Shown: positions 23,153-31,605 of the stretch, in pieces
Layout: each line of letters begins with the position of its first letter
Numbering within the stretch: position 1 is the first letter of the stretch
Source: Microbacterium cremeum
GTDB lineage: Bacteria > Actinomycetota > Actinomycetes > Actinomycetales > Microbacteriaceae
NCBI RefSeq assembly: GCF_015277855.1
Contig: NZ_CP063812.1
Coordinates: 3,286,001 to 3,350,000 of the forward strand
Length of the DNA: 64,000 nt
Direction: 5' to 3'
The notes under the pieces: model-generated
The model's database searches: none
Told to the model about the DNA's origin: nothing
Seen by the model: the letters and a program-made list of their open reading frames with translations, nothing else
Position numbers and translations under genes: made by a program

Positions 23153-24121
23153 TCAGGCCGAGCAGAAAGGCTTGATCCCCATGGCGCTCTCCAGCCCCTC
23201 CATCACGTGCTGCTGGAAGAACTCGTCGCCGGCCAGCGGCGCATCCGTCCAGGCCGCGACATCGTGCCCGAGGGTCGTCAGCCACGCCCGCCCGCCGTCG
23301 TAGTACTGGCACCAGCTCACCGGGTGGTGCTCGCCGTGCCCGGCCGGGGTCGCCTCGCTCGTGGCCCGGTCGACCTCGAGCAGGACGTTGACGAAGCTGG
23401 GATACGGCACCAGGTTGTACCACTCGTCCTTGAACGCCCACGTGTCGGGCAGGAAGGACGTGGACACGTCCTGGTGGTTGATCGTCTCGACCGTGCCCTC
23501 GCGGTTCGGCCCGTGATTGTAGAAGTTGGCACCGCCGAGCAGGCCCTCGTAGTACTCCCAGTGGTACTCGGCGCCGAAGGCGTTGTGAATGCCGACGAAC
23601 CCTCCGCCTCCGCGGATGTACTGCATGAGCGTGGTCTGCGCGGTGTCATCGAGGGTGTCGCGGTTGGAACTCAGGAACACGACTGCCTGGTAGTTGTTCA
23701 GGCGGCTGAAGTTCGCCAGGTCCTCGGTGTAGTCCACCGCGATCCCACGTTCCTCCGCCCACGCCTTGAGGGCGGCCTGTGCGACGTTGTTGGCGTTCAG
23801 CGGCGGGTTCATTCCGGCGCCGAGTGGCGTGCCGAGGTGCGCGTGACGCGGTCCGGCGGTCCGGCTCCAGATGAGGATGCGCTTCTGCTCCCCCTCCGTC
23901 CAGCCGTTGCCCCACGCGTTGTAGCACTCGGGGTCGACTCCGCGACAGACGCCGTAGTCCTTGATGTCGTCGAGGTAGATCTGGCTGGCGGTCGCGGGCT
24001 GCCCGCCGAGTCCGTTCCCGTTCCCCTTGTCGGTGCTCACGGCGGTCGCCCCGACCACCATGGTCGCGCCGAGCGCTGCCGCGGCGACGAGGGCGACTCC
24101 GGAGCGTATGAGCGATTTCAT
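23153..24121 (-). CDS. Secreted ThuA-like domain protein
   Basis: 322 residues. ATG 24121 has AAAGGAGA 4 nt before it. A signal peptide (KSLIRSGVALVAAAALGATMVVG) is followed by a short spacer with four Cys in the mature protein. The remainder (~75-315) is a ThuA/trehalose-utilisation type glutamine-amidotransferase-like fold: KRILIWSRTAGPRHAH, AVVFLSSN, GGGGFVGIHNAF, EHHPVSWCQYY and the C-terminal AWLTTLGHD. ThuA proteins act on (3-keto) sugars in known systems; secreted members are poorly characterised. Its promoter carries the same regulatory element as the hydroaromatic genes, so it probably belongs to that regulon. Confidence 0.82.
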   Translation of the reverse strand: MKSLIRSGVALVAAAALGATMVVGATAVSTDKGNGNGLGGQPATASQIYLDDIKDYGVCRGVDPECYNAWGNGWTEGEQKRILIWSRTAGPRHAHLGTPLGAGMNPPLNANNVAQAALKAWAEERGIAVDYTEDLANFSRLNNYQAVVFLSSNRDTLDDTAQTTLMQYIRGGGGFVGIHNAFGAEYHWEYYEGLLGGANFYNHGPNREGTVETINHQDVSTSFLPDTWAFKDEWYNLVPYPSFVNVLLEVDRATSEATPAGHGEHHPVSWCQYYDGGRAWLTTLGHDVAAWTDAPLAGDEFFQQHVMEGLESAMGIKPFCSA

Positions 24122-24191
24122 GTGATCTCCTTTGATCGATCCTGCAGGCCCCTCGGGCACGCGAACCGCATCCAGCCCCGGGACTGGTGCG

Positions 24192-24243
24192 AATCTAGGC
24201 TCGCGCCGAGAAGCCGCGCAAAAGTCGTTCCACCCAGTAAGCC
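24192..24243 (-). promoter_or_regulatory. Candidate IclR operator, site 8, and promoter of the ThuA-like gene
   Basis: On the minus strand the operator-like block (24227-24243, GTTCCACCCAGTAAGCC on plus) is followed by TTGCGC (24216-24221), 18 nt and TAGATT (24192-24197). This is the same layout as at 6911-6962: half site GGAAC, a few nt, TTTGCG. Confidence 0.5.
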
Positions 24244-24314
24244 GCCCGGGTGCGGGCGGCGCAGCGGAGCCGTGTCGTGACGTCAGGGTCGGCCGTGTGA
24301 GGGAGGATGCTCTC

Positions 24315-24950
24315 ATGCCTCCCCCACGTCAGCACCGCGCCAAGGCGACGGCGGGTGTCGTCGCCGTGCTCGCCGCCGTTGCGCTCGGTGGATGCGCATC
24401 GGTGACGCCGGGCACGGCATCCGCCGACCCCGACCGGATCGCCGAGCGTGCGAGCGCCCTCGGCGTCGCGCCGGAACTCGTGTACACCACCGAGGTCGAG
24501 GGCTACGACCTGGCGCCCCAGTCCGTCGGGCCGGGTGCTGCTGAGGGGATGTCGGCCACGTGGTTCAACGCGACCACCGGAGCCATGGTGACCATTCGCA
24601 CGGACCGAGGCGGGATGACCGCAGCGTCCTGCGTCGAGATGCCGCTGTGGGAGGCATCCGACGAACCGGTGACCTGCACCGACGAGGACGGCGTCTGGCA
24701 CCGATCCGGGGGCGGCGTCCACGAGTACGTCGCGGTCCGGGACGGGGCGCTCATCCGGGTGACTGGAATGAACGACGCCCCGCGTGCGGATCTTCTGGCC
24801 GCCGCGAAGGCCGTGCAGGTGCCCTCGGACGCCGAGCTGGAACTCCTCTTCTCCGACGCCCCCACGCCGCCGGCCGAGCCGGTCGAGCGCGGAGATCTGC
24901 CCGAGAACGGCGACGGGGCGCCGATCGATCCGGTCGGCCCGGGCGGCTGA
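24315..24950 (+). CDS. Putative lipoprotein of unknown function
   Basis: 211 residues. Signal peptide with lipobox ALGGC (Cys about residue 27), so probably membrane-anchored outside. The mature part has two Cys (ASCVEM and PVTCTDE) that may form a disulfide, an Ala/Asp-rich middle and an acidic Pro-rich C-terminus (APTPPAEPVERGDLPENGDG). GGAGG sits 8 nt before the ATG. No domain family recognised. Divergent from the ThuA-like gene, so it may share its regulatory site. Confidence 0.7.
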   Translation: MPPPRQHRAKATAGVVAVLAAVALGGCASVTPGTASADPDRIAERASALGVAPELVYTTEVEGYDLAPQSVGPGAAEGMSATWFNATTGAMVTIRTDRGGMTAASCVEMPLWEASDEPVTCTDEDGVWHRSGGGVHEYVAVRDGALIRVTGMNDAPRADLLAAAKAVQVPSDAELELLFSDAPTPPAEPVERGDLPENGDGAPIDPVGPGG

Positions 24951-25164
24951 CGCACCGCGGCCGGTCGGGAATCGCTCCGCTCCTGCCGGACCGCACCTTC
25001 GATGCCCTCACCCGCAAGCAGTTCGGCTATGCCTGAACTCCGCCCGCCTACAACGCTCCATCTGCGGCCCATCGCCTACCAGAACGCTCCGCTATGGGCT
25101 CTGCCGCCCGAACTGCGTGACGACTCGATCGGGGTACCGCGCCGAAGGAATGGAGTGCTCGGCC

Positions 25165-26232
25165 TCACGTAGTTCGTCGAAGGCCGAAGTCACGGCCGCT
25201 AGGCGGCGCCGAGGACGAACCTCGCACCACGAGCGTGGGAGGGACGCTGCGGTACCAGTCGGAGTGATCCGGATCGGCGAGACGCCGGGCAGCGGCCTCC
25301 AACCCGAGTCGTGCCATCAGCTCGGGATTGGGCTGGACACTGGTGAGGTCGACGAACGGAAGCCGCGCGACAGTACTGTCGTCGAACCCGACGATGGAGA
25401 TGTCCTCTGGCACGCGCACTCCTTCACGCAGGAAGGTCTCCATCACCCCGAACGCGCACCGGTCGTTCGCACAGACGAGCGCTGACGACCGGCTGTCACG
25501 GTGGAGAAGTTCCTGCGCCGCGGCGTATCCCGCCTCCTCGGTGTAGTCCGCCTCGATCGCGTCGATGGCGTGGTGGAGACCCTGGGAACGCATCGACGTC
25601 TTGTAGCCCTCCAGTCGTTCCGCCGCATTCGGACCCGCAAATGGCCCGACGTAGGTGATGCGGCTGTGCCCGAGTTCGACGAGGTGGCGCACGGCGAGCG
25701 CCATGCCTTGTCCGTTCTCGACGTGCACCTCATCGTGCCGACCGGTCGCTTGCGGGCCCCCGAGGAGGACGATCGGTACGCCGGAGGGCAGTCGCCGGAT
25801 GATGCCGTCGCGAGACTCGGTCGTCAGGACGATGAGGGCTTCGATGCGCTGTCGCATCAGCTCATCCAGCGCGGTACCTTCGGACCGTCCCAGCCCGACG
25901 GTGCTGAGGACCAGCCGGTATCCGTAGTCCGCGGCCTGTCCGTACAGTGCATCGACGAGGTCGACCTCGAACGGTTGCCGCATCGTGAAGAGTACGCCCA
26001 GCTGTCCGCTGCGCCTTTGACGAAGGAGACGCGCAGATTCGTCCGGGTAGTAGCCCAGTTCGCGGGCAGCTTCTATGACCCGTTGCCGCGACGCCTCGCT
26101 CGCTCCCTGCGCGTTGCGCAGAACGATGGACACGAGTTGGCGCGACATCCCCACATGCTCGGCGATGTCCTTCATGGTCGGACGCTCTCGCGCCCTCGCC
26201 CCCGAGACCGATTCCCCGCTGTCATCCGTCAT
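25165..26232 (-). CDS. LacI-family transcriptional regulator
   Basis: 355 residues from ATG 26232 (AAGG upstream). N-terminal LacI helix-turn-helix and hinge (residues ~20-70: TMKDIAEHVGMSRQLVSIVL, then ARELGYYPDESARLLRQ), then the periplasmic-binding-protein-like sensor domain (LGVLFTM ... VPIVLLGG ... ISIVGFDDSTVARL). It follows the ABC transporter operon, separated by a strong hairpin. The palindrome CTGGCACGTGCTAG, with the central CG typical of LacI operators, occurs before the transporter genes and before iolG and is the likely binding site. The ligand is probably inositol or a derived sugar; inference. Confidence 0.9.
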   Translation of the reverse strand: MTDDSGESVSGARARERPTMKDIAEHVGMSRQLVSIVLRNAQGASEASRQRVIEAARELGYYPDESARLLRQRRSGQLGVLFTMRQPFEVDLVDALYGQAADYGYRLVLSTVGLGRSEGTALDELMRQRIEALIVLTTESRDGIIRRLPSGVPIVLLGGPQATGRHDEVHVENGQGMALAVRHLVELGHSRITYVGPFAGPNAAERLEGYKTSMRSQGLHHAIDAIEADYTEEAGYAAAQELLHRDSRSSALVCANDRCAFGVMETFLREGVRVPEDISIVGFDDSTVARLPFVDLTSVQPNPELMARLGLEAAARRLADPDHSDWYRSVPPTLVVRGSSSAPPSGRDFGLRRTT

Positions 26233-26268
26233 GTCTGCCTTGCCTTCTGGCCGATTGTTCCAGATGCA

Positions 26269-26303
26269 CTCGGGCCGGGGCGGCATTGCCGTCCCGGCCC
26301 GAG
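26269..26303 (-). terminator. Terminator of the sugar ABC transporter operon
   Basis: CTCGGGCCGGGGCGGCA and the facing TGCCGTCCCGGCCCGAG form a 15-17 bp stem with one G-T pair and a tiny loop, 25 nt after the ATPase stop. Confidence 0.7.
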
Positions 26304-26327
26304 ATCGCGGTTCACCATGAGGTCAGA

Positions 26328-27224
26328 TCACACCGCGGACGCCGACGCGCCTTCGTCCTCGGCGCGCAGCGCGGCAGGGATCGCGTCCGCCTCACGTTCG
26401 ATCTCGCGAACGACGTCCGACTCGGCGCCCATGGTTCGCTCGAGTTCGTGCGCGAGGGACTCGAGTTCCGCACCGCCGGCCATCAGACTGGTGAGTTCGG
26501 CCAGTGTCAGATCCTTCTTCTCGTAGTCCCCCAGGCTGGTGCCCCGATTCAGCAGGAGGAAGCGGTCGCCGACCGGGTACGCGTGGTGCGGGTTGTGCGT
26601 GATGAAGACCACGCCGAGCCCGCGGTCCCGCGAGCGGGCGATGTACTTGAGCACGACGCCGGACTGCTTGACCCCGAGGGCGGCCGTCGGCTCATCGAGG
26701 ATCAGGACCCGAGCTCCGAAGTAGACGGCGCGCGCGATGGCCACGCACTGTCGCTCTCCACCGGAGAGAGTCCCGATGGGCTGGTCGACGTCGCGGAGGT
26801 CGATGCCCATGTTCGCCAGTTCGACGTAGGTGATCTCCTTCATCTGCTTCACGTCCAGACGGCGGAACGGCCCCCAGCCCTTGGTCAGCTCCGAGCCGAG
26901 GAAGAAGTTCCGCCAGACGGGCATCAGGGGGACGACGGCGAGGTCTTGGTAGACCGTGGCGATACCGGCGTCGAGTGCATCGCGCGGCGACGAGAACGTG
27001 ACTGGTTCGCCGTCGAGGAGGATCTCGCCTTCCGTCGGAGCGTGCGCGCCGGCCAGCATCTTGATGAACGTCGACTTTCCAGCGCCGTTGTCGCCAAGGA
27101 CGCACGTGACGCGGCCGGCGCTGACGACGGTGGAGACACCGTGAAGCGCGTTGATGGCTCCGTATCGCTTTGCGACGTCGCGAACTTCCAGGACCGGCGT
27201 ATCGGGTGTGGCAGTCGTTGTCAT
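26328..27224 (-). CDS. Sugar ABC transporter ATP-binding protein (single nucleotide-binding domain)
   Basis: 298 residues with one ATPase domain: Walker [10 protein letters not shown], signature LSGGERQ, Walker [13 protein letters not shown] and switch His in FITHNPHH. Most ribose/inositol-class (CUT2) ATPases have two fused domains; this is the short FrcA-like form, with an extra acidic C-terminal tail (~245-298). ATG overlaps the permease stop (ATGA). It powers uptake with the permease and binding protein just upstream, most likely for myo-inositol or a related polyol/sugar. Confidence 0.9.
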   Translation of the reverse strand: MTTTATPDTPVLEVRDVAKRYGAINALHGVSTVVSAGRVTCVLGDNGAGKSTFIKMLAGAHAPTEGEILLDGEPVTFSSPRDALDAGIATVYQDLAVVPLMPVWRNFFLGSELTKGWGPFRRLDVKQMKEITYVELANMGIDLRDVDQPIGTLSGGERQCVAIARAVYFGARVLILDEPTAALGVKQSGVVLKYIARSRDRGLGVVFITHNPHHAYPVGDRFLLLNRGTSLGDYEKKDLTLAELTSLMAGGAELESLAHELERTMGAESDVVREIEREADAIPAALRAEDEGASASAV

Positions 27225-28267
27225 TTCGAAGCTCCGCTCGCGCGCAGTCGGACCCAGTGATTGAGGAACACGGCAAGCAACAGCATTGCTCCCAGGAATG
27301 TGCGGAGCCAGTTCGTGTCCCACTGCGCGAAGGTGATGCCCTGGAAGACCATGCCGTAGATGAGCGCACCGAGAGCCGCGCCGATGGCGGAGCCGAATCC
27401 GCCCGTCAGAAGACAGCCGCCGACCACAGCGCAGATGATGTAGATGAACTCCTGTCCGACACCGGTGTTCGCCTGAACTGTGGAGGTCCGGAAGAGGGAG
27501 ATCATTCCGACCAGCCACGCGGCCCCCGCGGTCGTCATGAACAGGCCGATCTTCGTCTTGAGGATCGGCACGCCGACCTGGCGCGAGGAGTTGGCAGCAC
27601 CACCGACCGCGAAGATCCAGTTTCCGGCGCGCATGCGAAGGAGAACCCACGTCGCAATGGCGGTCACGATGAACCACCAGAGCACCGAGATGTAGAACGT
27701 GCCGGTTCCGATCCTGATCGAGGAGCCGAAGAGGGGCTGGATGGTTTCGTAGAACGGGACCTTCGTCATGCCCTGGATGGCCACCTGGCCGGTGATGAGC
27801 TTGGTGACCGCGAGGTCGATGCCCGCGATGACGAAGAACGTACCCAGGGTGACGATGAAGCTGGGGAGTCCGGTGCGCATCACGAGATAGCCGTTGAGTG
27901 CGCCTACCGCGAGCGCCGCTACGAGAGCGACGAGCACGGCCACCCAGATGTTCAAGCCGTAGTGGGTCGTGAGCACGCCGACGATGAGAGCGGTGAAGCC
28001 GGTCATCACGCCCGCGGAGAGGTCGAACTCGCCACCGATCATGAGCAGCGCCACGGCGACGGCCATGATCCCGAAGGTGGAGGCCGACTCGAGCCAGACA
28101 CCCGCGCCCGCGAGGGTCATGAACTTGTCGGTGTACACCGAGAAGAAGATCATGACGGCGAGTGCGGCGACGAGGGCGCCGACCTCGGGGCGTGCGAGGA
28201 GGCGGCGGATCGGTTGCCGCTCGAGCCGTGGTCGGTTCGCGATGGTGACGATGTCTGTCGTAGTCAC
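27221..28267 (-). CDS. Sugar ABC transporter permease (CUT2 family)
   Basis: 348 residues, strongly hydrophobic, about ten membrane segments, with the BPD_transp_2 hallmarks of ribose/xylose/inositol permeases ([56 protein letters not shown]). Only one permease gene is present, so it should act as a homodimer. It lies 61 nt downstream of the binding-protein gene with a strong hairpin between, and overlaps the ATPase gene. Confidence 0.92.
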   Translation of the reverse strand: MTTTDIVTIANRPRLERQPIRRLLARPEVGALVAALAVMIFFSVYTDKFMTLAGAGVWLESASTFGIMAVAVALLMIGGEFDLSAGVMTGFTALIVGVLTTHYGLNIWVAVLVALVAALAVGALNGYLVMRTGLPSFIVTLGTFFVIAGIDLAVTKLITGQVAIQGMTKVPFYETIQPLFGSSIRIGTGTFYISVLWWFIVTAIATWVLLRMRAGNWIFAVGGAANSSRQVGVPILKTKIGLFMTTAGAAWLVGMISLFRTSTVQANTGVGQEFIYIICAVVGGCLLTGGFGSAIGAALGALIYGMVFQGITFAQWDTNWLRTFLGAMLLLAVFLNHWVRLRASGASK

Positions 28268-28289
28268 GTGTGGGATTCCTTTCAGCCAT

Positions 28290-28321
28290 TCGGTCGGGCG
28301 AGGTGTCCCTCGCCCGACCGA
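28290..28321 (-). terminator. Intercistronic hairpin after the binding-protein gene
   Basis: Perfect 14-bp stem TCGGTCGGGCGAGG (28290-28303) with its complement (28308-28321) and a 4-nt loop, in the gap between the binding protein and permease genes. It probably stops part of the transcripts or protects the upstream mRNA, giving more binding protein than permease. Confidence 0.65.
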
Positions 28322-28328
28322 TGTTCGA

Positions 28329-29312
28329 CTAGCGCGTGCCGTTCGCGGCGAACTCCGCGACCTGTGCGGCGTTCTCGGACGTGACGAACGCGGGGCCGGA
28401 GTAGATCGGCTGGCCGCCTCCGAGGTCGTTGCCGTTGAGGCTCTTCAGGTACAGCGCGGTCACGCCCATGAAGCCCTGAACGTAAGGCTGCTGGTCGACA
28501 GCGAACAGGATCGTCCCGTCTTCGACTGCGCTGACGACGTCTTCTGAGAGGTCGAAGGTGGCGACCTTCGCGCTGCTGCCCAACTCTTCGACAGCGCCTA
28601 CCGCGTCGATTCCGTACTGGCCACCCAGGGTGAGAACTCCGTCGATGGAGGGGTCGGCCTGCAGCTTGGATTTGATGGTCGCCTTCACCTCGGCGTCGTT
28701 GGTGCCGTCGACCTGAAGGTTCTCGACGGTTCCGCTGAACGATCCGGCGGTCGCGCGGCACCGCTCCTCGAGGGCGACGTTTCCAGCCTCCTGGATGACG
28801 CATAGGACGTTGGTGAGCCCTTCGTCGCTCAGGCGCTCGCCCACCGCGGCGCCCGCGATGCTCTCGTCCTGGCCGACGTGGGTCAGCGCGCCGAACTCGG
28901 CGGATCGGCTCATGCCGGAGTTGATGGTGACGACGGGGATGCCGGCCTCGACGGCAGCCTCGATGCTCGTCTGGAGACCGTCCGGGTTGGCCATCGAGAC
29001 GACGATGCCGTCCACGCCCTGCGCGACTGCGTTGTCGATGAGCTGCGACTGCTTGGCAGGGTCGGGGTCGTTGTTATAGAGGACCTCGGCTCCGTAGTCG
29101 CGGCCGGCCTGCTCAGCGCCCGACTTGACGCGATCCCAGAAGGCGTCGCCGGGGCCCGAGTGGGTTACGACCGCATACGTGAATCCCTTGGATTCGCTGG
29201 CGGTGTCGTCGCCGCCGCCATTGTCGGTCTCCTGGCCGGTGCCGGAACAAGCGGTGAGGGCCAGGGTGGCTGCGGCGGCAAGTGCGATGCCGCTCCACAA
29301 GCGCTTCTTCAT
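28329..29312 (-). CDS. Sugar ABC transporter substrate-binding lipoprotein
   Basis: 327 residues from ATG 29312 (AAAGGGAA upstream). Lipobox LTAC (Cys ~22), a Gly/Asp-rich linker, then the periplasmic-binding-protein type 1 fold of ribose/inositol binding proteins (FTYAVVTHSGPGDAFWDRVK, GIVVSMANPDG, IPVVTINSG, GVLTLGGQYGIDAV, FAVDQQPYVQGFMG). It delivers substrate to the permease/ATPase pair downstream. Position beside iol genes suggests an inositol-type ligand; the specificity residues were not modelled. Confidence 0.9.
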   Translation of the reverse strand: MKKRLWSGIALAAAATLALTACSGTGQETDNGGGDDTASESKGFTYAVVTHSGPGDAFWDRVKSGAEQAGRDYGAEVLYNNDPDPAKQSQLIDNAVAQGVDGIVVSMANPDGLQTSIEAAVEAGIPVVTINSGMSRSAEFGALTHVGQDESIAGAAVGERLSDEGLTNVLCVIQEAGNVALEERCRATAGSFSGTVENLQVDGTNDAEVKATIKSKLQADPSIDGVLTLGGQYGIDAVGAVEELGSSAKVATFDLSEDVVSAVEDGTILFAVDQQPYVQGFMGVTALYLKSLNGNDLGGGQPIYSGPAFVTSENAAQVAEFAANGTR

Positions 29313-29428
29313 GTGATTTCCCTTTCGGTGAGGACGAATCGACGTCGAGTGCTCCTCGGGCGACGTCTCTGTCGTGGGTCGAGTGTGAATCACTGGAGTC
29401 TATTTGTCAATACATTCTGTCAAGAATG

Positions 29429-29442
29429 CTGGCACGTGCTAG
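29429..29442. promoter_or_regulatory. Candidate LacI operator, copy 1
   Basis: CTGGCACGTGCTAG is an imperfect palindrome around CACGTG, between the divergent transporter and hydroxypyruvate-isomerase-like genes. The exact reverse complement recurs at 30380-30393. TTGTCAA/TGTCAAG repeats at 29404-29424 beside it resemble IolR half sites. Confidence 0.55.
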
Positions 29443-29572
29443 TTTGAAGTGCTACAACACCCGAGAGATTGCTCGACGACGACGTCCCTCATCCGCGTCC
29501 TAGTCCTGGGCAGTCGCCTCGGTCAGGCACAGCGGTCCCGGTACGGCGATCGCGATCACCGAAGGGAGAGAC

Positions 29573-30361
29573 GTGGCCTGCCCATTCACGCTTGCCGCCA
29601 ATGCCGAGATGCTCTACGGGGAGCGCCCGTTCCTGGAGCGAGTAGACGCCATCCATCAAGCCGGCTTCCTCGTTGAGATCTGGGACTGGACGGCGAAGGA
29701 CATTCCCGCCCTCGCCACGAGCGGAGCTCAGTTCTCGTCCATGACCGGATACATCAGCGGTGATCTGATCGACGTCGATGGGGTCGAGGCCCTACTCAGC
29801 TCTGCTCGTCGCTCCCTCGAGGTCGCAGCCGAGCTGGACTGCCCGCGGCTGAACGTACACGGCACCGGCCTTGATGACCGTGGACTGCCGGTGGCCCCGC
29901 GTTGGAGCACGTCGGGGAGCGATTGGCTCCGGGCTGTCGACAGTCTTCGCCGACTCGCCGAGCTGGGAGAGGAGGCGGGGCGCACTTTCACGCTCGAGAA
30001 CCTCAATACACGCGTCGACCACCCGGGCACACCGTTCGCTCGCTCGGAGGAGACCGTCCAACTGGTCCAGGCAGTGAACAGCGCGGGCCTGCGGATGAAC
30101 TTCGACCTGTACCACGCACAGATCGACGAGGGGAACCTCATCGAGCGGACACGTGAAGTGCTCCCCTGGGTGGGCGAGATCCAGGTTGCCGACAATCCGG
30201 GCCGCTTCGAGCCCGGCACTGGCGAGATCAACTACCGGAACGTGGCGAAGGCGCTCACAGGGGCCGGCTACGACGGCGTCGTCGCACTGGAGGCGTGGCC
30301 CTCGGGCGACTCCGATGTGGCACTGGAGCGCTTCCGCGACGCGTTTACCGTCGCTGGGTGA
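29573..30361 (+). CDS. Hydroxypyruvate-isomerase-like TIM-barrel protein
   Basis: 262 residues from GTG 29573 (GGGAGA upstream). It carries the Hyi/xylose-isomerase-like pattern: FTLAANAEMLYGERPFLERV at the start, metal-binding Glu (TLENLNTRVDHPG), Asp (MNFDLYHAQIDEGN), Gln-containing strand (IQVADNPGRFEPGTGEINY) and the late Glu (ALEAWPSG). The family interconverts small 2-oxo/2-hydroxy aldoses and ketoses; near iol genes an IolI-like inosose isomerase or a C3/C4 isomerase is possible. Divergent from the transporter, upstream of iolG. Confidence 0.8.
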   Translation: MACPFTLAANAEMLYGERPFLERVDAIHQAGFLVEIWDWTAKDIPALATSGAQFSSMTGYISGDLIDVDGVEALLSSARRSLEVAAELDCPRLNVHGTGLDDRGLPVAPRWSTSGSDWLRAVDSLRRLAELGEEAGRTFTLENLNTRVDHPGTPFARSEETVQLVQAVNSAGLRMNFDLYHAQIDEGNLIERTREVLPWVGEIQVADNPGRFEPGTGEINYRNVAKALTGAGYDGVVALEAWPSGDSDVALERFRDAFTVAG

Positions 30362-30379
30362 CCTCGTCGATCAGCGGCA

Positions 30380-30393
30380 CTAGCACGTGCCAG
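30380..30393. promoter_or_regulatory. Candidate LacI operator, copy 2
   Basis: CTAGCACGTGCCAG, the exact reverse complement of the copy at 29429-29442, ahead of iolG and 11 nt before an IolR-like site. Confidence 0.55.
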
Positions 30394-30404
30394 ATCTTCG
30401 TGCT

Positions 30405-30418
30405 ATTGTCAGGACAAA
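30405..30418. promoter_or_regulatory. Candidate IolR (GntR) operator, iolG promoter
   Basis: ATTGTCAGGACAAA contains the inverted repeat TTGTC-AG-GACAA, shared with the promoter region of the GntR gene (32387-32400), which makes that regulator the likely binder. Confidence 0.55.
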
Positions 30419-30509
30419 GGTAGGAGCCTTTACCGAAAGCGGCGTGAACCGCACCAGGGTGTCGATGTCGACGGTCCCCGTCGCCGGCGCCGGAGACAAG
30501 GAGACCTCA

Positions 30510-31556
30510 ATGAGCCAGACCACCACGCAGGCGTCCAGGGTGGACGAGCGGTCGGGCACGGTACGGCTCGGGCTTATCGGCTCGGGCTGGATCGGCAAGT
30601 TCCACGCCGAGACCATCGCGCAGCGTATCCCCGGCGCCGTCTTGGAGGCCGTCGCAGATCCGCAGCCGGGCGCGGCCGAACGCGTCGCTTCGCCGCTGGG
30701 CGTTGCCAAGGCCTACCTCGACAGCGCCGACCTGCTCGCAGACACAGCGGTCGACGGCGTCGTGATCTCGTCGCCCGCATTCACGCACACTGACCTGGTG
30801 GTTGCGGCCGCGCGCGCTGGTAAAGCCGTCTTCGTAGAGAAGCCGATGGCGCTGACGCTCGAGGATGCCGACCGCGCCATCTCCGCGGCTGCCGAAGCTG
30901 GTCTCCCCCTACAGGTCGGCTTCAATCGCCGCTTCTCCACGGACTTCGCCGCCGCGCATGCGGTCGTCGAAGGCGGTGGCGTCGGTACACCCCAGCTGCT
31001 GCGCTCGCTGACCCGCGATCCGGGGCTTTCCAATCCCGGTGCCGTCAAGCCGTGGACGATCTTCCTGGAGACACTGATCCACGACTTCGACACACTCAAT
31101 TGGCTCAACCCCGGCGCGCACGCCGTCGAGGTCTTCGCCAAGGCGGATGCGCTGGTCGCCCCCGAATTCAGAGAGGCGGGTCTGCTCGACACAGCGCTCG
31201 TCACCATCCGCTACGACAACGGCGCACTCGCGTCTGCCGAGGCGAACTTCTCGGCTGTCTACGGCTATGACGTCCGAGGTGAGGTCTTCGGTTCCGCCGG
31301 GATGGTCACCGCAGGCGATGTGCGCTCGACGAGCATGCGCCACTACTCCGCCGCGGGCCAGGAGACGACGACGACGCGCTTGAACATCGACCTGTTCCAC
31401 CAGGCATACACGGATGAACTGGTTTCGTTCGTCGATGCCATCCGGACGGGAGCCGTATCCGGCGCGCGCGGCGAGGACGCCCGTGCCGCGCTTGCCATCG
31501 CCCTCGCCTGCATCACCTCTGTCGAGAAGAACCGGCCGGTGGCCCTCGAGGCCTGA
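30510..31556 (+). CDS. iolG: myo-Inositol 2-dehydrogenase (Gfo/Idh/MocA family)
   Basis: 348 residues from ATG 30510, with AAGGAG 6 nt upstream; longer frames lack such a site. Rossmann motif GLIGSGWIGKFHAE, the catalytic EKP (VFVEKPMALT), an active-site region typical of inositol dehydrogenases (ETLIHDFDTLNWL, with Asp and His) and the C-terminal substrate domain. It oxidises myo-inositol to 2-keto-myo-inositol (inosose) with NAD+, the first step of the pathway encoded downstream. Its promoter carries one LacI-type and one IolR-type site. Confidence 0.88.
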   Translation: MSQTTTQASRVDERSGTVRLGLIGSGWIGKFHAETIAQRIPGAVLEAVADPQPGAAERVASPLGVAKAYLDSADLLADTAVDGVVISSPAFTHTDLVVAAARAGKAVFVEKPMALTLEDADRAISAAAEAGLPLQVGFNRRFSTDFAAAHAVVEGGGVGTPQLLRSLTRDPGLSNPGAVKPWTIFLETLIHDFDTLNWLNPGAHAVEVFAKADALVAPEFREAGLLDTALVTIRYDNGALASAEANFSAVYGYDVRGEVFGSAGMVTAGDVRSTSMRHYSAAGQETTTTRLNIDLFHQAYTDELVSFVDAIRTGAVSGARGEDARAALAIALACITSVEKNRPVALEA

Positions 31557-31566
31557 CCGATCTCGA

Positions 31567-31605
31567 GTAGGTCTGCGCGGGCGCTCATCGGCCGCGCAGG
31601 CCTAC
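31567..31605. terminator. Bidirectional hairpin between iolG and the GntR gene
   Basis: GTAGGTCTGCGCGG (31567-31580) pairs with CCGCGCAGGCCTAC (31592-31605) over 14 bp with one wobble; it just reaches the GntR stop codon. Confidence 0.6.

Noticed and set aside
24951..25164. Possible gene remnant between the lipoprotein and lacI genes
   Set aside because: Short fragments such as DRTFDALTRKQFGYA are readable but have no start, ribosome site or recognised family; treated as spacer.
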